Shown here one piece after another: positions 59,171 through 64,000 of a stretch of 64,000 nucleotides of DNA. This stretch comes from Cellvibrio sp. UBA7671 (GTDB lineage Bacteria > Pseudomonadota > Gammaproteobacteria > Pseudomonadales > Cellvibrionaceae): NCBI GenBank assembly GCA_002483145.1, contig DLHJ01000019.1, forward strand, positions 248,001 to 312,000. The letters are read 5' to 3'. Under the pieces are notes generated by a model. That model did no database searches, was not told where the DNA came from, and was given only the letters and a program-made list of their open reading frames with translations. Numbering within the stretch: the first letter of the stretch is position 1; each line of letters starts with the position of its first letter. The position numbers were made by a program, and so were the translations under genes.

Positions 59171-59731
59171 CTATAAAAACGGATCATCTTCGTCAGCAGG
59201 GAAGTAGCGCTCGGCAGTAATGACATCGGCCTTGATTCTGTGCGCGAGTAAATCATCGACATCCTGATTAACGCGGTTGATGAGCGGCAGGGCTTCATTG
59301 CGATCCAGAGATTCGAGTAATGCATTGCCCCAGATGGAAACATGGCGCAAATAAATCGTGCGCGTATCCGCTTTTTTCGCCCACTCGCCAGATACCAGTC
59401 GGCCGATGCGATTTATTTTGTAGCGAATTTCTTTTACCTGGCTTGGGTCTTCTACCTGGGCCACCAATTCGTTTGTCATTTTGATCCAGCCGCGGCGATA
59501 CAATTCCCAGCCACTGTAAAAGCGCACAATCCAGGTGAGGTATTCCTCTTTGGTCTGGATTTTTTTATTGGCCTCATCTGCCTCATAGATTTTGAGGAAA
59601 TAGGCGCGGGATGGCATGTCGCTGGGCCAGGCATCTGCCTGCTTAACAATTTTATTACTGCTACAAGCGAAAAGGCTGCTGACCAATATTACTGCGGCTA
59701 TAACGCGGGTTAGGGGTGCGATTTTCTGCAT
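59171..59731 (-). CDS. Small lipoprotein, unknown function
   Basis: 186 residues from the ATG at 59731; an upstream TTG adds two. The signal peptide ends in LFAC (Cys23). The mature part is mainly helical: YFLKIYEADEANKKIQTKEEYLTWIVRFYSGWELYRRGW, TNELVAQVEDPSQVKEIRYKINRIGRLVSGEWAKK. It ends with a charged PADEDDPFL tail. Trp- and Arg-rich helices suggest packing against another envelope protein. I do not recognise a family. It stands alone. Confidence 0.72.
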   Translation of the reverse strand: MQKIAPLTRVIAAVILVSSLFACSSNKIVKQADAWPSDMPSRAYFLKIYEADEANKKIQTKEEYLTWIVRFYSGWELYRRGWIKMTNELVAQVEDPSQVKEIRYKINRIGRLVSGEWAKKADTRTIYLRHVSIWGNALLESLDRNEALPLINRVNQDVDDLLAHRIKADVITAERYFPADEDDPFL

Positions 59732-59860
59732 AAACAAAATTGGGCTCTATGTAATACGCGGGGTTGTTAATGGAGTGTGGCGGATGAATGTTGCAGTAGT
59801 ATAAAAGTTTGCACGCGTAATGGACAGGCGGGAAGTTGGTTTAGGAGTTATCAAAAAGTT

Positions 59861-59893
59861 ATAGCCCCAAGCCAAGTGTCGGTTTGGGGCTAT
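59861..59893 (-). terminator. Possible terminator of the DUF3300 gene
   Basis: ATAGCCCCAA (59861-59870) pairs with TTGGGGCTAT (59884-59893), a 10-bp stem. The U-tract on the minus strand is weak (AACTTTTTGA). Confidence 0.6.
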
Positions 59894-59910
59894 TAGGGTT
59901 ACTCATAATG

Positions 59911-61551
59911 CTAGCGTTCGCGACCACCGCGCATTTCAGTGCGGCCACCACGATCTGAATCGCCCCCTCCTGTGCGCTCGATACGTTGCGGGCGCTCACT
60001 GCGCTCCATCCGCTCCACTCGTTCAACCCGCGGGGCTTCACGGCGCTCGACTTGTTGAACTTGTGGGCGTTCAACCGGTTGGGCACGTTCGACCGATTGC
60101 GCGCGTTCGATACGTTGAATGGTCGGGCGTTCAACTCGGTTATGCTGCTGTGCTTGCTGGATACGTGGGTCTGTCCGTTGCACGCGCTCTGTCGATTGGG
60201 CGCGTTGCACATCGGTGCGCTCGACGCGGTTGCTGCGCTCATTGTTAAGACGATTTTCCCTGTTGCGGTTTTCGCCCTGTTCAGTCTGCTGTCTGCGCTC
60301 TATCTGACGAACATCACCACTTTGGCGCTCGGTACGATTGCCCTGTTCGCGACTTTGGACATTGCCCAGATCGCGCCCGTTGCGGTTGTTCATCCGCTCG
60401 CGCAATTGTTCTGCGCGCGGTTGGGGGCTTTGCACGGCTCTATCGCTGTTCACGTTGGCCCTGTTAGTCGTGATTTGGCCAGCTTGACGGCGCTCTAAGC
60501 GTTGTACCGCCTGATCATCGCGCCCCTGACGTTGGTCGCGCGCAGCATTGGGTGCGATGCGGCCATTGCCGCGATTCTCGCCAAGGTAACCGCCGCGATT
60601 GCCATTGTTGTCGCGCAGGCTGGCGCGATACTGTTGGGTGTCGCGATAGCTTTCGCGTGGGCTGTGGAAGCGCTCGCGGGTGTGGTTATCGTGATAGGCA
60701 ACACCGCGTCTGTGCGCCGGATTGTGGTGCCAATGTCTGGCATTGCTGTGACGAACCACGCTGCGGCTATCGTAAAAACGGTGGCCGTGATGGTGGTGAT
60801 GGTCAACTACAACAACGCGGCGATCGCGCCAGTGGCAGCCGCTGAAATAAAAGCGCGGGCCTATATGAACGCGGGGTCCCCAGTAAAAGCCGGATACAAA
60901 CACATAGCTGCTAGGGTAATGCCAATATACCGGTGGATAATCCGCCCACCACCAGTTGCCATAGACCACGCGGGTATCGTAAGCGGGCACGTAGACAACG
61001 CGCTCGACCGAAGGCTCAATCACAATGACTTTATCTTCGCGCACTACACGTACATGCTCGACTTTATCGAGATTGCCTGAGGCATAAGCGCGGTTGCGAA
61101 GTTTCTGGATGCTGTCCATCACCCGCTCTTCATCGGCAAGGAAGGCATCGCCCAGCTGTTGGGTCCAATCCAGGTCGTCGCTCATACGCTGCAAAATGTC
61201 GGGGAACGCGACCAGCGCTTTAACACTCGGGTCCCAATCCTGGTTATCGACAGCATTGACAGCATCATCGCCTTTCAAGCGACTGTTGTTGCGCGCCCAG
61301 CGGTCAGCTTCGACCACTTCTAGCGGGTAAGTCGAGGCGATAAGAACGTGTGAGAGCACGGTATCCGGATAGAGGGCGATGGGGGCCAGCAGTGAGTCCA
61401 GCTGCGCCTCACTAAAGCTGGCCTGTGCCGCTATGGTGCTATAGCTCGTCTTGTCCACTGCCTGGGTGGTGGTGCAACCCACCAGTAATGGCAGCAGCAG
61501 GCTGATCGTTAACGCAAGTTTTCCTGGGCGTTGCAGAAGCTGGCTAGTCAT
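59911..61551 (-). CDS. DUF3300 lipoprotein with long repetitive Arg/Gln/Glu tail
   Basis: 546 residues. The signal peptide ends in the lipobox LLVGC (Cys26). The conserved DUF3300 core is at about 45-225: AQLDSLLAPIALYPDTVLSHVLIASTYPLEVVEADRWA, DWDPSVKALVAFPDILQRMSDDLDW and VIEPSVERVVYVPAYD. A His-rich segment follows (DHHHHHGHRF, HWHHNPAHRR), then about 270 residues of low-complexity repeats built from VER, QRV, RxER and NR units. The tail is basic and disordered and could bind polyanions or a cell-wall polymer. Function unknown. DNA repeats in this stretch produce long spurious frames on the other strand. Confidence 0.88.
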   Translation of the reverse strand: MTSQLLQRPGKLALTISLLLPLLVGCTTTQAVDKTSYSTIAAQASFSEAQLDSLLAPIALYPDTVLSHVLIASTYPLEVVEADRWARNNSRLKGDDAVNAVDNQDWDPSVKALVAFPDILQRMSDDLDWTQQLGDAFLADEERVMDSIQKLRNRAYASGNLDKVEHVRVVREDKVIVIEPSVERVVYVPAYDTRVVYGNWWWADYPPVYWHYPSSYVFVSGFYWGPRVHIGPRFYFSGCHWRDRRVVVVDHHHHHGHRFYDSRSVVRHSNARHWHHNPAHRRGVAYHDNHTRERFHSPRESYRDTQQYRASLRDNNGNRGGYLGENRGNGRIAPNAARDQRQGRDDQAVQRLERRQAGQITTNRANVNSDRAVQSPQPRAEQLRERMNNRNGRDLGNVQSREQGNRTERQSGDVRQIERRQQTEQGENRNRENRLNNERSNRVERTDVQRAQSTERVQRTDPRIQQAQQHNRVERPTIQRIERAQSVERAQPVERPQVQQVERREAPRVERVERMERSERPQRIERTGGGDSDRGGRTEMRGGRER

Positions 61552-61761
61552 GATGGTTCTCGCTCGGATACCGGTTATTACCCTCTCAGAGGGCGGAGTG
61601 GTGCCAATGGTTCATTTATAGGAGCCTGGCGCTTAACGCGAGCTGAACTAGGTGCAGACTCTTGCTTGACTAATCAGGTGGCGCCCCGATAATGGCGCAC
61701 TTTTGCGATATCCATCCTAAACACACATGGCGCAGATACGCCGGGTAATAGAGAGTAGCGC

Positions 61762-62523
61762 ATGATCGATGTGAATTTTCAGTTAAAAGGCAGTGCTATT
61801 ACCGTAGTGGTGCTGGCGATTGTCCGCTATGAGCCCAAGAGTTTGTTGGCGGAGTTAAAAGAAAAGGTCGTCCAGGCGCCACAGTTTTTCAATAACTCCC
61901 CAGTATTGATCAATCTCGACCGTTTGGAAAACCCCGAATCCTTGAAAAAACTCGGGGATTTGCTGGCAATTTGCCGCGAACTGGATTTACAACCACTAGG
62001 TTTTAGCGGCGTACCTGAGGTATTGTTAGCGGCAGTTAATAAGACCGGTCTGGCAGTGCTGCCGACCCCCAGCGAACGCGCGCTTAAACTGCCAAAACAG
62101 GAAGCGGCACCCCAGGCAGTTGAGGCAGTGATCGAACGCGTGGTGGAGACGGTGGTCGAAACCGTGATCGAAGAGCGACTGGTTCAGCGGCAGAGTAAAG
62201 TCGTCACCCGCCCGGTGCGCTCCGGCCAGCAAATTTACGCTGAAGGTGCAGATTTGATTGTGCTGGCGCAAGTGAGTGAAGGGGCTGAAGTACTGGCCGA
62301 TGGCCATATCCATATTTACGGCACTTTACGTGGTCGCGCGTTGGCCGGCGTAAAAGGCGATGAAACCGCGCGTATTTTTTGCCAGCAAATTGAAGCCGAA
62401 TTAGTGTCGGTCGCCGGTAATTTTGTACTGCAGGATTCACTGCCCAAAGAACTGTTAAAAAAGCCGGTGCAAATTTCTCTTAAGGGCGAAAAGGTTGTTG
62501 TCGAAGCCCTTGTCAGTAATTAA
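61762..62523 (+). CDS. minC: Septum-site determining protein MinC
   Basis: 253 residues. The N-terminal domain (about 1-115) starts NFQLKGSAITVVVLAIVRYEPKSLLAELKEKV. A Val/Glu-rich linker follows (about 125-150: VEAVIERVVETVVETVIEER). The C-terminal right-handed beta-helix has VRSGQQIYAEGADLIVLAQVSEGAEVLADGHIHIYGTLRGRALAGVKGDETARIF. MinC blocks FtsZ ring assembly away from midcell, carried to the membrane by MinD. It is the first gene of minCDE, with 93 bp before minD. Confidence 0.97.
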   Translation: MIDVNFQLKGSAITVVVLAIVRYEPKSLLAELKEKVVQAPQFFNNSPVLINLDRLENPESLKKLGDLLAICRELDLQPLGFSGVPEVLLAAVNKTGLAVLPTPSERALKLPKQEAAPQAVEAVIERVVETVVETVIEERLVQRQSKVVTRPVRSGQQIYAEGADLIVLAQVSEGAEVLADGHIHIYGTLRGRALAGVKGDETARIFCQQIEAELVSVAGNFVLQDSLPKELLKKPVQISLKGEKVVVEALVSN

Positions 62524-62616
62524 GCCTGGTGAGTAAATAAATTTCTGCATCCATTTATTGTTTATTTTTTTGGATGTTATTTTTTTAGACATTGAATATT
62601 TTACAGGAGCCTTCCC

Positions 62617-63426
62617 TTGGCCAAGATTATCGTTGTTACATCAGGTAAAGGCGGTGTGGGCAAAACCACATCCAGCGCAGCAATTAGCACCGGTTTGGCG
62701 ATGCGCGGCCATAAAACTGTGGTTATCGATTTTGACGTCGGCCTGCGTAATTTGGATTTGATCATGGGCTGCGAACGTCGTGTAGTGTACGATTTTGTCA
62801 ACGTGATTAAAGGTGAAGCGACCCTGAATCAAGCGATGATCAAAGACAAGCGCACTGAAGGTCTTTACGTATTACCCGCATCGCAAACCCGCGACAAAGA
62901 TGCATTGACCCGCGAAGGCGTTGAAACAGTCATTAACGAACTCGCCAAAGATTTTGAATTTATTGTGTGCGATTCTCCTGCCGGTATTGAGCAGGGCGCA
63001 TTGATGGCATTGTATTTTGCCGACATCGCGATTGTTGTGACCAACCCGGAAGTGTCTTCGGTGCGCGACTCGGATCGAATCCTCGGTATTCTGCAAAGTA
63101 AATCGCGCCGAGCAGAACAAAATCTGGAACCGATCAAAGAACATTTGTTGTTGACTCGCTACAACCCGGTGCGTGTTGAAGCGGGTGAAATGCTCAGCGT
63201 GAATGATGTGGAAGAGATTCTGGCAATCCCATTGCTCGGTGTAATCCCGGAATCAGAAGCGGTATTAAAAGCGTCTAACCAGGGTACACCAGTGATTCTG
63301 GATGAAACGACACCAGCTGGACAAGCCTACAACGATGCCGTTGATCGCCTGCTCGGTAAAGAAATACCACACCGCTTCCTTGAAGCGGAAAAGAAAAGTT
63401 TCCTGAAGCGTTTGCTGGGGGTATAA
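62617..63426 (+). CDS. minD: Septum-site determining ATPase MinD
   Basis: 269 residues. The deviant Walker A is GKGGVGKTTS (Lys11, Lys16). DFDVGLRNLDLIMGCERRVVYDFVNV is typical of MinD, and the Walker B stretch is FIVCDSPAGIEQGAL. The C-terminal amphipathic membrane-targeting helix is KKSFLKRLLGV. It dimerises with ATP on the membrane, recruits MinC, and is released by MinE. The start codon is TTG, behind AGGAG. The minE gene begins 3 bp after its stop. Confidence 0.97.
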   Translation: MAKIIVVTSGKGGVGKTTSSAAISTGLAMRGHKTVVIDFDVGLRNLDLIMGCERRVVYDFVNVIKGEATLNQAMIKDKRTEGLYVLPASQTRDKDALTREGVETVINELAKDFEFIVCDSPAGIEQGALMALYFADIAIVVTNPEVSSVRDSDRILGILQSKSRRAEQNLEPIKEHLLLTRYNPVRVEAGEMLSVNDVEEILAIPLLGVIPESEAVLKASNQGTPVILDETTPAGQAYNDAVDRLLGKEIPHRFLEAEKKSFLKRLLGV

Positions 63427-63429
63427 GCC

Positions 63430-63687
63430 GTGAGTATTCTGGATTTCCTCATCAAAAAACGTGCGCCCTCGTCGGCCTCGGTCGCCAAGGAGCGTTTGCA
63501 AATTATCGTTGCGCACGAGCGCACCAAACGCAATTTAAGCCAACCGGATTTTCTGCCACAGATGCAGCAAGAAATTATTGCGGTGATCCGTAAATATATC
63601 CATATCGAATCCGATCAGGTCACAGTTAATCTCGACAATTCCGATAACTGTTCGGTGTTGGAATTGAATATTACCTTGCCGGATTAA
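63430..63687 (+). CDS. minE: Cell division topological specificity factor MinE
   Basis: 85 residues. The N-terminal membrane-binding and MinD-activating region is [35 protein letters not shown]. The topological-specificity domain continues to [22 protein letters not shown]. It stimulates MinD ATPase and gives rise to Min oscillation. The start is GTG. It is the last gene of the operon and is followed by a strong terminator. Confidence 0.97.
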   Translation: MSILDFLIKKRAPSSASVAKERLQIIVAHERTKRNLSQPDFLPQMQQEIIAVIRKYIHIESDQVTVNLDNSDNCSVLELNITLPD

Positions 63688-63717
63688 AGCGTTATGCTGC
63701 ATGACCCACGCAGCAGG

Positions 63718-63756
63718 AAAAAAGGGATGCGCCGACTCTGGTGCATCCCTTTTTTA
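63718..63756 (+). terminator. Terminator of minCDE
   Basis: A long hairpin with an A-rich left flank, GGGATGCGCC against GGTGCATCCC with one mismatch, followed by T6. It lies 31 bp after the minE stop. Confidence 0.87.
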
Positions 63757-63794
63757 TTGCACTACATTTTTTGTTATCCATCTGGCTTTGATTT

Positions 63795-64000
63795 ATGAAT
63801 ATTGATTTTCATTCCTTGCCTGCTGACCAATTGGTAGTATTCGATTTTGAAACTACCGGTCTCTCACCTGATATGGGCGATCGGTCAATTGAAATTGGCG
63901 CCGTGCTGATTGAAAACGGAAAAATTACCGGCCGCTTTCAGCAGTTGATGAATCCCGGTGTACGCATTCCACTATTTATTGAGAATCTCACCGGCATTAC
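63795..64000 (+). CDS. DnaQ-like 3'-5' exonuclease (5' part only)
   Basis: The first 68 residues of an open frame cut by the window end. [31 protein letters not shown] has the Exo I DFETTG motif with catalytic Asp and Glu, as in DNA polymerase III epsilon and related exonucleases. NLTGIT at the edge matches the usual spacing before Exo II. Whether it is dnaQ itself or a paralogue such as a GIY-YIG-linked or stand-alone exonuclease cannot be decided from this fragment. Confidence 0.88.
   Translation, partial: MNIDFHSLPADQLVVFDFETTGLSPDMGDRSIEIGAVLIENGKITGRFQQLMNPGVRIPLFIENLTGI

Noticed and set aside
59986-61330. Several plus-strand frames opposite the DUF3300 gene
   Set aside because: They arise from its repetitive, high-GC tail and His-rich region; the minus strand has a proper lipobox and a conserved domain.
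1-64000. CRISPR arrays, rRNA or tRNA genes, insertion sequences, prophage
   Set aside because: No regularly spaced direct repeats of CRISPR type, no rRNA or tRNA-like stretches and no transposase, integrase or phage structural gene were found.

Overview
The window looks like chromosome from a Cellvibrio-like (Cellvibrionaceae) gammaproteobacterium. This is inferred from its gene content: a GH10 xylanase lipoprotein with the long poly-serine linker typical of that group, a secreted GH51 arabinofuranosidase, three TonB-dependent receptors, many lipoproteins, several c-di-GMP proteins and a gammaproteobacterial minCDE locus. No rRNA, tRNA, CRISPR array, transposase or phage gene was seen.

Layout. 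1-4.3 kb: a partial PhoX-family Tat protein on the minus strand, a YaeR-type VOC protein, a polysaccharide-deacetylase-like protein and an unknown secreted protein. 4.4-11.7 kb: a YfiR-domain hybrid histidine kinase, a TonB receptor, a small citrate-synthase-fold protein and a fusion of a second citrate-synthase-like half to a short-chain dehydrogenase. 11.7-20 kb, minus strand: a REC-REC-PAS-GGDEF-EAL protein, a TPP enzyme of the acetolactate-synthase family and a nitrate-type ABC transporter. 20.5-23.4 kb: a transglutaminase-like/TPR lipoprotein and a membrane diguanylate cyclase.

23.9-25.5 kb holds what I consider the main find: two integron-type gene cassettes without an integrase nearby. 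A complete ~140 bp attC lies between them. The R'' box at the end of each cassette is the exact reverse complement of the R' box at the start of the same cassette, as the cassette model predicts. Neither cassette protein is recognised: one is a 107-residue S1-like fragment, the other a 342-residue exported protein.

25.6-43.9 kb: the xylanase, HflX, DUF1080 and DUF3833 proteins, glutathione peroxidase, an anchored aspartic protease, DUF998, an SOS-boxed dinB, the GH51 enzyme, a ParA-like ATPase, CysK, two small lipoproteins, a choice-of-anchor-A/PEP-CTERM-like protein and an HlyD/ABC/permease export operon. 44-49.4 kb: a DUF350-DUF1190-ATP-grasp operon, two lipoproteins, an acetyltransferase, a YehS-like protein and a DUF1415 protein. 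49.4-61.6 kb: two large TonB receptors, a Gfo/Idh/MocA oxidoreductase, a CvfB-like S1 protein, an M50 protease, a lipoprotein and a DUF3300 protein. 61.7-64 kb: minC-minD-minE and the start of a DnaQ-like exonuclease cut by the window edge.

Functionally the window combines plant-polysaccharide uptake and hydrolysis, c-di-GMP/two-component signalling, nitrate uptake, envelope lipoproteins and division-site placement. All family calls come from motifs read by eye; no database search was run.
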